In this document: in pieces, positions 1 through 6,350 of the stretch
Layout of the letters: each line of letters opens with the position of its first letter
How positions within the stretch are numbered: position 1 is the first letter of the stretch
Source of the DNA: Anthropogastromicrobium sp963626545
Lineage (GTDB): Bacteria; Bacillota; Clostridia; Lachnospirales; Lachnospiraceae
Assembly (NCBI GenBank): GCA_963626545.1
Contig: CAVFYJ010000134.1
Span: forward strand, 1-6,761
Direction: 5' to 3'
Length of the DNA: 6,761 nt
Made by a program: the position numbers and the translations under genes
The notes under the pieces: generated by a model
Databases searched by the model: none
Told to the model about the DNA's origin: nothing
What the model saw: the letters and a program-made list of their open reading frames with translations, nothing else

Positions 1-28
1 AAAAATATCTCAAGCCACATTGCAAAAT

Positions 29-44
29 CGCCCCTAAAGGGGCG
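29..44. other. GC-rich hairpin near left edge
   Basis: A perfect 6-bp inverted repeat, CGCCCC and GGGGCG, encloses a TAAA loop. An outer pair, AAGCC (12-16) and GGCTT (46-50), can close around it. Read on the minus strand the inner stem is followed by ATTTTG, a weak T-tract. It could therefore be a second, backup terminator downstream of the surface-protein gene, or part of a structured RNA or leader continuing off the left edge. The structure is seen directly; its role is not known. Confidence 0.35.
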
Positions 45-65
45 GGGCTTCCTTAATAGTAATAG

Positions 66-79
66 TGCTATATATAGCA
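66..79. repeat. 14-bp perfect palindrome
   Basis: TGCTATATATAGCA is a perfect 14-bp palindrome between the terminator of the surface-protein gene and the GC-rich hairpin to its left. It could be an operator or a TATA-rich promoter segment for a gene beyond the left edge. Nothing in the window decides this, and AT-rich palindromes of this length also arise by chance. Confidence 0.3.
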
Positions 80-92
80 AAAAGTATTTTAA

Positions 93-126
93 AAGGCGGT
101 ACCCATCGTTTGGTGGATACCGCCTT
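93..126 (-). terminator. Rho-independent terminator of the surface-protein gene
   Basis: The hairpin starts 15 bases beyond the stop codon of the surface-protein gene. Arms AAGGCGGTA (93-101) and TACCGCCTT (118-126) give 9 consecutive pairs, and a bulged A lies before further CC/GG pairing near the loop. On the minus strand the stem runs into TTTTAAAATACTTTTT, an interrupted T-tract. Position, strength and orientation fit an intrinsic terminator for the gene that stops at 142. Confidence 0.7.
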
Positions 127-141
127 GTTTGCTGTTTCTAT

Positions 142-3100
142 TTACTTTTTGCTGCGCTTTGCAAGAACGATCATCGCAATTACCGCTGCTGCAAGGATGA
201 TTCCGATTACCACAAGGATCATACCAATTATACTACTCGCATCATTGATACCAAGGATCTGATTGATCTGGCTGCCCTGTGTTGTTGGCATCGGCAATGT
301 GCTGCTGGTGGCTTCTGCCGCTGCTGAGGACGATGCCGTACTTGGTGACGTTGATGGCACAGTACTTGGTGCTGTGCTCGGTGCCGTACTTGGTGCGGTA
401 GACGGTGCTGTACTTGGCGCTGTGCTCGGTGTAGTCGACGGCTGTGTCTCAGAGGACGATGGAGTCGTCGGCTCTGGTGTTGTGGCCTCGGTCGTTACCA
501 TCGGAATCTCTTCCGTCTTTGTCTCACCACATATTGTACAGGTATAAAGTTTTGTTCCAGTTGTCGTAGTCGTTGCCTCGGTCTGAACTACACCGTCGTC
601 CCAGGTATGATTCTCATTTACGGTAAGACGCATGGTTGCCAGATTGCCTGCTGCATCGGCCGCGGTGAAGACATATGCACCAGCCTTTGTAAGCTCATAG
701 CTGAAGGTATTGGCTGCATTTAAGCTGGCTGCCGAAGCAATCTCCTGATTATTCAGCTTTACAGAATACAGATTGGTATCCGATACCGTAATGGTAATCT
801 TCTGATCCAGACAATAAGTCTTGTCAGACTCGGCTCCACCGATGGTCGGTGCTGTCTTGTCGAGCTTAATACTGATCTGCTTCTCCTGGCTGATCGCTCC
901 ACTTGAAATATTCATCAGATAATATTTCATCATGTAGCTGCCTTCCTCTGCGATCTCAATGCTTGTATTGGTTCCAAAGTTTGCACGATCGTTTGTGAAG
1001 GAAAGGTAGAAGCCATCCGGTGCCTGAAGAATTGCATTTGCACGGTACCAGCCGTTGCTTCCCATTCCCTGTGTTAAAAACTGTGCATCTACATTTACCG
1101 TATAGTTTGGATCATACTGTCCGCATACGGTACAGATACCGTTCGCGTAGCTGTGTCCATTATTTACAGTAATCGTAATCGAAGCTTCGTTTCCTGCTGC
1201 ATCTACTGCCTTGATCGTCTGTTCCTCAGATGCCGGTGCCACGGTGAGCGTGCCCTCTGACGTGAGGGAAACCGGTGTGCCATTTACAGTAACCTGTGCA
1301 AGATTCGCATCGCTGATGGTCAGTGTCGGGGTCTCACAGTAGGTCGTTCCATTTTCCACTCCACTAATGACAGGTGCTGTCTGGTCGAAATAAGCGGTGA
1401 AGGTCTTTGGTGTACTGATAATCTTACCGTCTGTGCTAAGCAGATAATAATTGATTTGATTTTCGCCTTCCTGAAGGGTTATCGTCAGGCTAGTATTTGT
1501 TCCAAAATTATCCTGATCATCTGTCTGGCTAATATAGTAGCCAGTCGGTGCTGTCAGGGTAATCGTATTTGTCGTGCGGTACCAATTTCCATCTGCGTCT
1601 GGTGTCGTTGTTACTGCATCAGCCACATCTGCAGATTCGCTTGCTGGCTCCTTATAATCTGGATCAGCTTCTCCACAGTAAATGCAAGTACCCTTGTCAA
1701 ATGTATGACCATTATTTACTGTATAGTGAACGGTGGTCTCATTTCCTGCCTTATCACGAAGAACGATGGTCTGCTCATCTTCTGCTGCATTTGCCGTAAA
1801 GGTGCCATCTGCATTCTCTGTTACCGATGCCGGAAATTCACATTTTTCACGATTCAGGTTTTCCTCAACGATTGTAAAGGATACTGGACTACAGTAAACC
1901 TTTCCTTCTTCGATGCCATTCTCCTGCGGAGCGGTGGTATCCAGATATAATTTTACGGTTCGCTGATCACTGATTGTCGTGTTATCCTCTTTTATCAGAT
2001 AGTAAACGATCTGATTCTCACCTTCATTAAGCTCTACATCCATGGTCGGCATTCTGCGTGATCTTGCATACAAATTGTCGATAATGTTGTATCCTTCTGG
2101 TGCGGTGAGTGTAATATACTTTGTGCGGTACCAGCCATCGGTTCCCTGACCCTCTGCTGCACTGCCATCTTCATTTGTTGCGGTAAGTGTCGCATCTGGA
2201 ATCGTGGTATCTTCGGTCGGCTCTGGCACGTAATCTGGATCTTCTGCACCGCAGATTACACATTTTCCGTCCGAGAAGGTATGGCCATTATTGACAATCA
2301 CATTCACGGTAGTCATGTTACCTGCCTCATCGACTGCAGACACGCTTAACTGGCTCTCGCCTGGCTCTAATGTGAAGCTTCCATTCTCATCAAGTGTTAC
2401 TTGCTGTCCATTTACAGTTACGGTAAATGTGCTGTCATCGGTTACGGTTATGGTCTGTGCCTCACAATACGTCTTGCCATCCTCAATTCCTGTGATGACA
2501 GGCGGTGTCGTGTCGGCCGGCTTTGTCGGATTTACGGTAACCGTTACAGACTGACTTACTGTATTGTAAATAGAGGTATCATCCGGTGTATAGACTGCCG
2601 TATAAACGCCATTTTCTGGGACAATTCTTTCATCCAGCCAGCTCCAGCCCTGCGGAAGAGCGACCTCAGAAAGTGCCTGACCTTCATCTAAGCTGACACT
2701 TTCCGGACACTGTGTCTGCGGCGTCGGGTCCAGCTTATTAATTTTAATTTCAACAACAATATCTGTTATTGTATTGTACGTCTCGGTATCATATGGAACA
2801 AAGCTAACCAGTGCATTTGCCTCCTCCTGTGCCGGAAGAAGTGTCGCCGGATCAGTCTGCCATACAAACTGTCCAACAGAGTCACTCGGAAGTGCGATAT
2901 CGGACAATGGCTTTGTCACATAACCTTCCAGTCCTTCTGGTGTTACATAGACTGGATCGACCTTCTGAATGGTCGTTGGCTGTGTCATTGGTTCTGGTGT
3001 GGTACTCTCTGGCTGTACGGTTGTTGGTTCTGCAGTTGACGGTTCCGGAGTCGGTGTCTCGGTCTCGGACGGCTCTGTTGGTGTCTCGGTCTTTTCGATC

Positions 3101-4368
3101 AGAGTCACATCATTTTCAATCACTGTTCCTGCAGCCACATCAGTAAGTGCTCCATCTGCTCCTGCCATCTGCCACTGACGGCCATCTGCGTAAATGCTAT
3201 CCGGTACGGTACCATTTGTATAAATGGTACTATCCGCTGTCGCCTCATCGGCATAGTCAAGTGTCCACTTATAAACGTGAGAAACCGTTGTATCAGCCTT
3301 TACCAGTGTTGGAACGCTGTCGGTTCCAATCAGCTGTGAAAACTTTGGCTCTGTAAAATTCGAATTAAGTGCCCATGCCGCTGCGCCATCTGCAAACTGG
3401 GACGAATCAAGCATCGTCACACCTGCAGGTGCATCTGTAACAAAAAGACTGCCGTCAGCACTCTGCTTCGTTTCTGTAAAGACGGCGGATACGCTGCCAT
3501 TTCCAGTGGTAGACGAATAACCCGGCGCATAGCTTAAAAGAATCGGTGTCACCTGATCCTCTGCGAGTAAATTTGTAATATTTAATCCAGTGGAATAAAC
3601 CGACTCGATCACATTTTCATTGTCCACTGCAAAATCACTGACAAATGCCCCCTGCTTGGAGGAGGTAATAATGGCTCCTGTTGTGACACATGCAGTAATC
3701 TTACCATCGTTTCGTCCTGCAAGAACTGCCGCATCATTATTGGAAGTGATGGATGTATTCTCCAATTTAAGTTCTGTCACATAACCGCTGCTTCCGATGT
3801 AGCCAAATACTGCTGCTAACGCATTCTGGGTCAGATTTTCAATAATCGGTGTCTGAAGCGCCTCGGACTGTGCTGCCGATACGCTGCTGACCAAATCGGT
3901 GCCATTAATCTGGTCCATCGTAATGCCGCTTATGCTGTAGCCATTTCCATCAAATACACCGTCGTAGCTCTTTCCTGGCTGCACGGTCGTATCAAAATAT
4001 CCGATCGGTGTCCATGAATAGGAAGAACCAGAACTGGCTAAATCACTCATGTTGATATTATCGGATAAGCTTACATTCTGCGTCTCCAAATCACCTGCAT
4101 AAAAATGCTGGACAAACCATGCCAGCTCTCCTGCATTTCCGATCTCATAGGCGCGAATATTATCGCTTGTGTAGCCAAGCTGCAGCATATCTTGATTGTC
4201 AATCAGCTGTGGCTGCTCAAACTCGATATAACCATTTGCAGTGCTGATTCCGTTTGTATACGGACTTGGCGCTGCCTCCTCTGCTGATATCGGAATATTT
4301 ATCATGAGCATAGCTGCCGATGTCAGCACGGCACTCCATTTTGTTTTTTGTCGTTTCATTTTTATCAT
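142..4368 (-). CDS. Large multidomain cell-surface protein (GLUG-like and Ig-like modules, membrane-anchored)
   Basis: This encodes a 1408-residue secreted protein anchored at its C-terminus, probably displayed outside the cell; its ligand is unknown. A signal peptide occupies residues 1-29 (basic KMKRQKTK, hydrophobic core, likely cleavage after ISA). Residues 75-265 resemble GLUG/beta-helix domains, with WTPIGY, a GVFDGNGYSISGI stretch, FGYIG and AVLAGRNDGKITAC. A Pro/Thr/Glu-rich linker covers about 426-466. Two short Ig-like repeats follow (471-612), each with a 'YNT' strand. Residues 619-1290 alternate four Ig-like modules, each with a TYC/VYC motif and a CxxCG knuckle, with three GWYR/NWYR modules. 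A (PSTA)n stalk lies at 1310-1345, one membrane helix at about 1379-1402, and the tail is KRSKK. There is no LPXTG signal and no recognisable enzyme domain, so it is probably an adhesin or envelope structural protein. The ATG at 4368 is chosen because AGGAGG lies 9 bases upstream. It is transcribed alone from its own promoter. Confidence 0.9.
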   Translation of the reverse strand: MIKMKRQKTKWSAVLTSAAMLMINIPISAEEAAPSPYTNGISTANGYIEFEQPQLIDNQDMLQLGYTSDNIRAYEIGNAGELAWFVQHFYAGDLETQNVSLSDNINMSDLASSGSSYSWTPIGYFDTTVQPGKSYDGVFDGNGYSISGITMDQINGTDLVSSVSAAQSEALQTPIIENLTQNALAAVFGYIGSSGYVTELKLENTSITSNNDAAVLAGRNDGKITACVTTGAIITSSKQGAFVSDFAVDNENVIESVYSTGLNITNLLAEDQVTPILLSYAPGYSSTTGNGSVSAVFTETKQSADGSLFVTDAPAGVTMLDSSQFADGAAAWALNSNFTEPKFSQLIGTDSVPTLVKADTTVSHVYKWTLDYADEATADSTIYTNGTVPDSIYADGRQWQMAGADGALTDVAAGTVIENDVTLIEKTETPTEPSETETPTPEPSTAEPTTVQPESTTPEPMTQPTTIQKVDPVYVTPEGLEGYVTKPLSDIALPSDSVGQFVWQTDPATLLPAQEEANALVSFVPYDTETYNTITDIVVEIKINKLDPTPQTQCPESVSLDEGQALSEVALPQGWSWLDERIVPENGVYTAVYTPDDTSIYNTVSQSVTVTVNPTKPADTTPPVITGIEDGKTYCEAQTITVTDDSTFTVTVNGQQVTLDENGSFTLEPGESQLSVSAVDEAGNMTTVNVIVNNGHTFSDGKCVICGAEDPDYVPEPTEDTTIPDATLTATNEDGSAAEGQGTDGWYRTKYITLTAPEGYNIIDNLYARSRRMPTMDVELNEGENQIVYYLIKEDNTTISDQRTVKLYLDTTAPQENGIEEGKVYCSPVSFTIVEENLNREKCEFPASVTENADGTFTANAAEDEQTIVLRDKAGNETTVHYTVNNGHTFDKGTCIYCGEADPDYKEPASESADVADAVTTTPDADGNWYRTTNTITLTAPTGYYISQTDDQDNFGTNTSLTITLQEGENQINYYLLSTDGKIISTPKTFTAYFDQTAPVISGVENGTTYCETPTLTISDANLAQVTVNGTPVSLTSEGTLTVAPASEEQTIKAVDAAGNEASITITVNNGHSYANGICTVCGQYDPNYTVNVDAQFLTQGMGSNGWYRANAILQAPDGFYLSFTNDRANFGTNTSIEIAEEGSYMMKYYLMNISSGAISQEKQISIKLDKTAPTIGGAESDKTYCLDQKITITVSDTNLYSVKLNNQEIASAASLNAANTFSYELTKAGAYVFTAADAAGNLATMRLTVNENHTWDDGVVQTEATTTTTGTKLYTCTICGETKTEEIPMVTTEATTPEPTTPSSSETQPSTTPSTAPSTAPSTAPSTAPSTAPSTVPSTSPSTASSSAAAEATSSTLPMPTTQGSQINQILGINDASSIIGMILVVIGIILAAAVIAMIVLAKRSKK
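334..441 (-). repeat. 12-bp tandem repeat encoding a (PSTA)n stalk
   Basis: Nine four-residue units, PSTT, five PSTA, PSTV, PSTS and PSTA, occupy residues 1310-1345 of the surface protein. At the DNA level they are degenerate 12-bp units, with a longer 48-bp similarity (GTACTTGG..GCTGTGCTCGG recurs). The segment sits between the last Ig-like module and the membrane helix. It would act as an extended, possibly glycosylated spacer through the cell wall; glycosylation is inference from composition. Copy number may vary by slippage. Confidence 0.85.
499..2514 (-). repeat. Alternating Ig-like module array in the surface protein (B-A-B-A-B-A-B)
   Basis: Residues 619-1290 contain four B modules that begin at about residues 619, 810, 995 and 1169. 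Each starts T(T/A)(P/A)P..(I/G)G.E..K/T.YC, carries an AGN strand (D.AGN), and ends NNGH or NENH followed by CxxCG. Three A modules lie between them, starting near GWYR (745), NWYR (928) and GWYR (1106), with APxGY/F, EGENQI-like and YYL motifs. Spacing between B modules is 191, 185 and 174 residues. The repeats are diverged at DNA level, so this is an old duplication. These features fit bacterial Ig-like or HYR-like domains. Confidence 0.8.
2533..2958 (-). repeat. Two tandem short Ig-like repeats in the surface protein
   Basis: Residues 471-545 and 546-612 are two copies of one pattern: a hydrophobic L..(I/V)ALP stretch, a W-containing strand (FVWQ or GWSWLDE), then 'VPYDTETYNT' or 'YTPDDTSIYNT', and a final V.V.V strand. 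Such roughly 70-residue beta-sandwich repeats are common in clostridial surface proteins and probably space the N-terminal domain from the main module array. Only the second copy contains a cysteine (C554). Confidence 0.7.
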
Positions 4369-4373
4369 ATATT

Positions 4374-4388
4374 CGGACCTCCTGTCCG
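4374..4388 (-). promoter_or_regulatory. Ribosome binding site of the surface-protein gene, in a hairpin loop
   Basis: On the minus strand the leader reads CGGAC, AGGAG, GTCCG. This is a 5-bp GC-rich stem whose five-base loop is the Shine-Dalgarno core; the full AGGAGG lies 9 bases before the ATG at 4368. The strong site decides this start over the second ATG three codons in. A loop-exposed site may stay accessible or may be modulated by a protein or RNA; that role is inference. Confidence 0.7.
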
Positions 4389-4425
4389 GTTAAGGTAGTA
4401 CCCCTTCACCTTTTTCTTTGATTTT

Positions 4426-4454
4426 AGTATAGCATCCTACTCCCACAATGTCAC
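4426..4454 (-). promoter_or_regulatory. Sigma-A-type promoter of the surface-protein gene
   Basis: On the minus strand GTGACA (4454-4449) and TATACT (4431-4426) are separated by 17 bases. A TG dinucleotide one base upstream of the -10 makes it an extended -10 promoter. Transcription should start near 4419, giving a leader of about 50 bases. An alternative -35-like TTGACG lies further upstream without a good partner. Confidence 0.65.
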
Positions 4455-4577
4455 CTTAATAAAACGCGTCAAATTTTTACAAATTCCTTACATTGTTGCT
4501 ATTTACAAGAAACCATTCCTATTCCTTTGCACCGCTTCTGGAAAAATGAGGTCGCATTCCGAAAAACTTAATCGCAT

Positions 4578-4835
4578 TTAGTAGCGCTCCTTTAAAAACT
4601 CGGATACATTGGTATGACCGTAGTGCACAAGTTTGGCATCAAACTCGGACATTCTCTTTTGAATCTGATCAATGTCCTTTTGCTTTAACACACCGCTCTG
4701 CTTATGCTTTTCAACGACTTCCTTTGCTTCCTTGTAAGACTGAATTGTCAGATCCTTATAATTATTTTCCAGATACATCTGGACCGCATTTAATTTTTCT
4801 TCAATTTCCTTTAACGCTTTCTTTCGTTCAAACAT
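4578..4835 (-). CDS. Small charged alpha-helical protein of unknown function
   Basis: This encodes 85 residues that I do not recognise as a named family. The protein is very rich in Lys and Glu and has heptad-like spacing (ALKEIEEKLNAVQMYLEN, then KEAKEVVEKHK, then DIDQIQKRMSEF). It should therefore be mostly helical, possibly a short coiled coil. It has no signal peptide, membrane segment or cysteine and is probably cytoplasmic. The start at 4835 is chosen because GAAGGAG lies 8 bases upstream. The frame could extend to an ATG at 4910, but that codon lies at or before the likely transcription start inside the promoter palindrome, so it is rejected. The gene is divergent from deoD with 125 bases between the starts. 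No clear terminator follows the stop. Confidence 0.75.
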   Translation of the reverse strand: MFERKKALKEIEEKLNAVQMYLENNYKDLTIQSYKEAKEVVEKHKQSGVLKQKDIDQIQKRMSEFDAKLVHYGHTNVSEFLKERY

Positions 4836-4877
4836 GCTTGTCTCTCCTTCTCTCTTTTCCTTTTGCACAAGTTTTGG

Positions 4878-4906
4878 TTGGCATACTGTCTGATTTATGT
4901 TATACT
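4878..4906 (+). promoter_or_regulatory. Sigma-A promoter of deoD
   Basis: TTGGCA (4878-4883) and TATACT (4901-4906) are separated by exactly 17 bases, with an extended -10 TG at 4898-4899. The predicted start is near 4913, leaving a leader of about 48 bases with an ideal AGGAGG (4948-4953) seven bases before the ATG. The leader is too short for a purine riboswitch. The start point lies within the palindrome at 4910-4929. Confidence 0.75.
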
Positions 4907-4909
4907 TCA

Positions 4910-4929
4910 TTATACTATAGATAGTATAA
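4910..4929. promoter_or_regulatory. Perfect 9+9 bp palindrome between divergent genes, candidate operator
   Basis: TTATACTAT and ATAGTATAA are perfect inverted arms around a central AG. The site covers the predicted transcription start of deoD and the predicted -10 of the divergent small gene, which is where a repressor could control both. A direct repeat of TTATACT lies 10 bases to the left, at the deoD -10. The same 9-mer half-site, TTATACTAT, recurs at 6319-6327 in the spmB promoter, although that may only reflect -10 sequence similarity. No regulator gene is present in the window. Confidence 0.5.
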
Positions 4930-4942
4930 CACTTTTTTTGAA
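4914..4942 (-). promoter_or_regulatory. Probable promoter of the 85-residue gene
   Basis: On the minus strand TTCAAA (4942-4937) and TATAGT (4919-4914) are 17 bases apart; a better -10, TATAAT (4914-4909), lies at a less favourable spacing. Transcription would start near 4907 and give a leader of about 70 bases. The -10 is inside the palindrome shared with deoD. The -35 is a weak match. Confidence 0.45.
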
Positions 4943-4960
4943 GAGACAGGAGGTTTTTTT

Positions 4961-5677
4961 ATGCCAACACCACATAATAATGCACAAAAAGGTCAGATTG
5001 CAAAGACTGTTTTAATGCCAGGCGATCCGCTCCGCGCAAAATTTATTGCTGAGACATTTCTGCAGGATGCTGTACTTGTAAACGAAGTGCGCGGTATGCT
5101 TGCCTACACCGGGACCTACAATGGAAAGCCAGTTACCGTCATGGGCGGCGGAATGGGTATGCCAAGTATCGGTATCTACTCCTACGAATTATTTAAAGAG
5201 TACGATGTAGACCGCATCATCCGTATCGGAAGTGCTGGAAGCTACAGCCCAGATGCAAAGATTTACGATGTTGTTCTTGCTACTTCTGCAGTCAGCGAGT
5301 CCACCTATGCAAAGGTTCAGTCCGGTTATGACAAGGACGAGACCTATCCATCCGAATCACTCAATGATTCCCTGCGTGCTACTGCAAAGCGCCTTGGCAT
5401 CAAGATGATTGAGGGTGCCATCCATTCAAGCGATGTATTCTATCGTCAGCCATCTGATGCAAAGCCAACCTACTGGGAGAAACTTCGTGATGAGCGCGGT
5501 TGTCTGGCTGTTGAGATGGAAAGCTTTGCACTGTTTGCAAATGCTGCCGTACTTGGCAAGGAGGCTGCCTGCCTGCTTACCATTTCTGACAGCTTTGTAA
5601 GCCCGGAGATCACCACCGCTGAGGAGCGCCAGACCTGCTTTACCAATATGATAAAGATTGCACTGGAAAATCTGTAA
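4961..5677 (+). CDS. deoD: Purine nucleoside phosphorylase, DeoD type (EC 2.4.2.1)
   Basis: This cytoplasmic enzyme reversibly splits purine (deoxy)ribonucleosides with phosphate into free base and (deoxy)ribose 1-phosphate, in purine salvage; the family is hexameric. The 238 residues align along their whole length with the E. coli enzyme (239). Visible conserved features are MPTPHNNA with the H5 that reaches into the neighbouring subunit, MPGDPLRAK (G21, R25), NEVRGML (R44), GGGMGMPS, IIRIGSAGS (R88, S91; phosphate site), AVEMES (E185-M186-E187; ribose site), SDS (catalytic D210) and AEERQT (R223). Residue roles are by analogy with the E. coli family. AGGAGG seven bases upstream sets the ATG start. 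The gene is monocistronic, divergent from a small gene and convergent with spmB. It lacks a clear plus-strand terminator with a T-tract. Confidence 0.97.
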   Translation: MPTPHNNAQKGQIAKTVLMPGDPLRAKFIAETFLQDAVLVNEVRGMLAYTGTYNGKPVTVMGGGMGMPSIGIYSYELFKEYDVDRIIRIGSAGSYSPDAKIYDVVLATSAVSESTYAKVQSGYDKDETYPSESLNDSLRATAKRLGIKMIEGAIHSSDVFYRQPSDAKPTYWEKLRDERGCLAVEMESFALFANAAVLGKEAACLLTISDSFVSPEITTAEERQTCFTNMIKIALENL

Positions 5678-5722
5678 TCGAAAATCTGTAATTGAGAATC
5701 TGTAATAAAAAATCTATAATTT
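5667..5722 (+). repeat. 14-bp tandem repeat at the deoD 3' end (four copies)
   Basis: Four consecutive 14-base units begin at 5667, 5681, 5695 and 5709 and share the core AAATCTGTAAT: AAAATCTGTAATCG, AAAATCTGTAATTG, AGAATCTGTAATAA and AAAATCTATAATTT. The first includes the last codons and TAA of deoD, so the array looks like duplication of the gene's end into the intergenic space. It lies just before the spmB terminator. Confidence 0.8.
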
Positions 5723-5762
5723 AAAAAATGTGCAATTTACTTTTAAAAATTTATTTGCACAT
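5723..5762 (-). terminator. Terminator of spmB, overlapping its stop codon
   Basis: Arms ATGTGCAA (5728-5735) and TTGCACAT (5755-5762) form a perfect 8-bp stem around a 19-base AT-rich loop. On the minus strand the stem leads into TTTTTTAAATT, the pattern of an intrinsic terminator. The upstream arm is the last codons of spmB (Met-Cys-Lys), so coding and terminator sequence overlap. On the plus strand there is no T-tract after it, so its effect on deoD transcripts is uncertain. Confidence 0.6.
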
Positions 5763-6281
5763 CCAACTGGCCAGAAGTACACTTGCCGCGATTCCTACTG
5801 CTGTTGACAGCAGGGCTCCGGCAAGTGTCCATCTGGTCTTTGTTATTTTCACGGACAAAAAATAGACGGACATCGTGTAAAAACACGTTTCCGTACAACT
5901 CATCAAAATGGAAGACAACAATCCAATATACGAATCTGTCCCATACTGCTCAAACAATTCGAGTGCAAGTCCCGTCGCCGCGGATGCAGAAAAAAGACGC
6001 ACAAATATGACTGGCACGACTGGCGCCGGAATGCCAAGCACTGCCATAGGACGAGAAAGACTCATAGAAAGCACATCTAAAAATCCACTTGCACGAAGCA
6101 CACGCACACCAATCATCAAACCAACAAGCGTAGGGGCGATCTGCAAGGCTGTCTTTAATCCGTCCTTTGCACCTTCTGTAAACGCATCGTACACTGGTAC
6201 TTTCCGGTAAAGCCCAACAACAATCACAAGAAGAAACAATATCGGTATACTAAGCTGCGAAAATGATGCCACAATTGCCAT
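5751..6281 (-). CDS. spmB: Spore maturation protein B (nucleoside recognition/Gate domain membrane protein)
   Basis: This is an integral membrane protein of 176 residues, close to the 178 I recall for Bacillus subtilis SpmB, which acts with SpmA in spore core dehydration and spore maturation. Membrane segments are predicted at about 7-25, 43-66, 84-108, 118-142 and 151-173. Family landmarks are KVPVYDAFTEGAKDG (27-41), the Gate-domain helix with RASG (63-66), LGIPAPVVPVIFVR (82-95) and YGTDSYIG...ETCFYTMSVYF (113-141). The ATG at 6281 is preferred because GAGG lies 5 bases upstream; a GTG at 6287 overlaps that site and would add two residues. The gene has its own promoter and is convergent with deoD. 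The usual partner spmA is absent upstream. A distant nucleoside-transport role, given the Gate domain and deoD next door, is a less likely alternative. Confidence 0.9.
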   Translation of the reverse strand: MAIVASFSQLSIPILFLLVIVVGLYRKVPVYDAFTEGAKDGLKTALQIAPTLVGLMIGVRVLRASGFLDVLSMSLSRPMAVLGIPAPVVPVIFVRLFSASAATGLALELFEQYGTDSYIGLLSSILMSCTETCFYTMSVYFLSVKITKTRWTLAGALLSTAVGIAASVLLASWMCK

Positions 6282-6309
6282 AGGCACCTCGTATCTGTCT
6301 GTTACCGAT

Positions 6310-6350
6310 ATTGTATTCTTATACTATATTTTTATGATGAGGATTGTTAA
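6310..6350 (-). promoter_or_regulatory. spmB promoter region (sigma-A-like, with possible sigma-E-like boxes)
   Basis: On the minus strand TTAACA (6350-6345) and TATAGT (6328-6323) are 16 bases apart, a good vegetative-type promoter with a start near 6316. Overlapping it, TCATAAA (6337-6331) and AATACAAT (6317-6310) loosely resemble the mother-cell sigma-E boxes recalled from Bacillus (-35 near KMATATT, -10 near CATACAMT), with a short 13-base spacer. The sigma-A reading is better supported; sporulation control is plausible from the gene's role. Confidence 0.5.

Noticed and set aside
263..547. Plus-strand frame of 94 codons rich in Gly, Ala, Val and Leu
   Set aside because: It is the antisense shadow of the PSTA repeat and Thr/Pro-rich tail of the surface protein, with no ribosome binding site.
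4836..4910. 25-residue N-terminal extension of the small minus-strand gene from an ATG at 4910
   Set aside because: The ATG lies at or before the likely transcription start inside the promoter palindrome, has no ribosome binding site, and the internal ATG at 4835 has an ideal one.
4907..4960. Purine riboswitch upstream of deoD
   Set aside because: The leader from the predicted start is only about 48 bases and lacks an aptamer-like fold.
5798..5813. CTGCTG-TTGA-CAGCAG hairpin as a deoD terminator
   Set aside because: It lies within the spmB coding sequence more than 120 bases beyond the deoD stop and has no T-tract after it.
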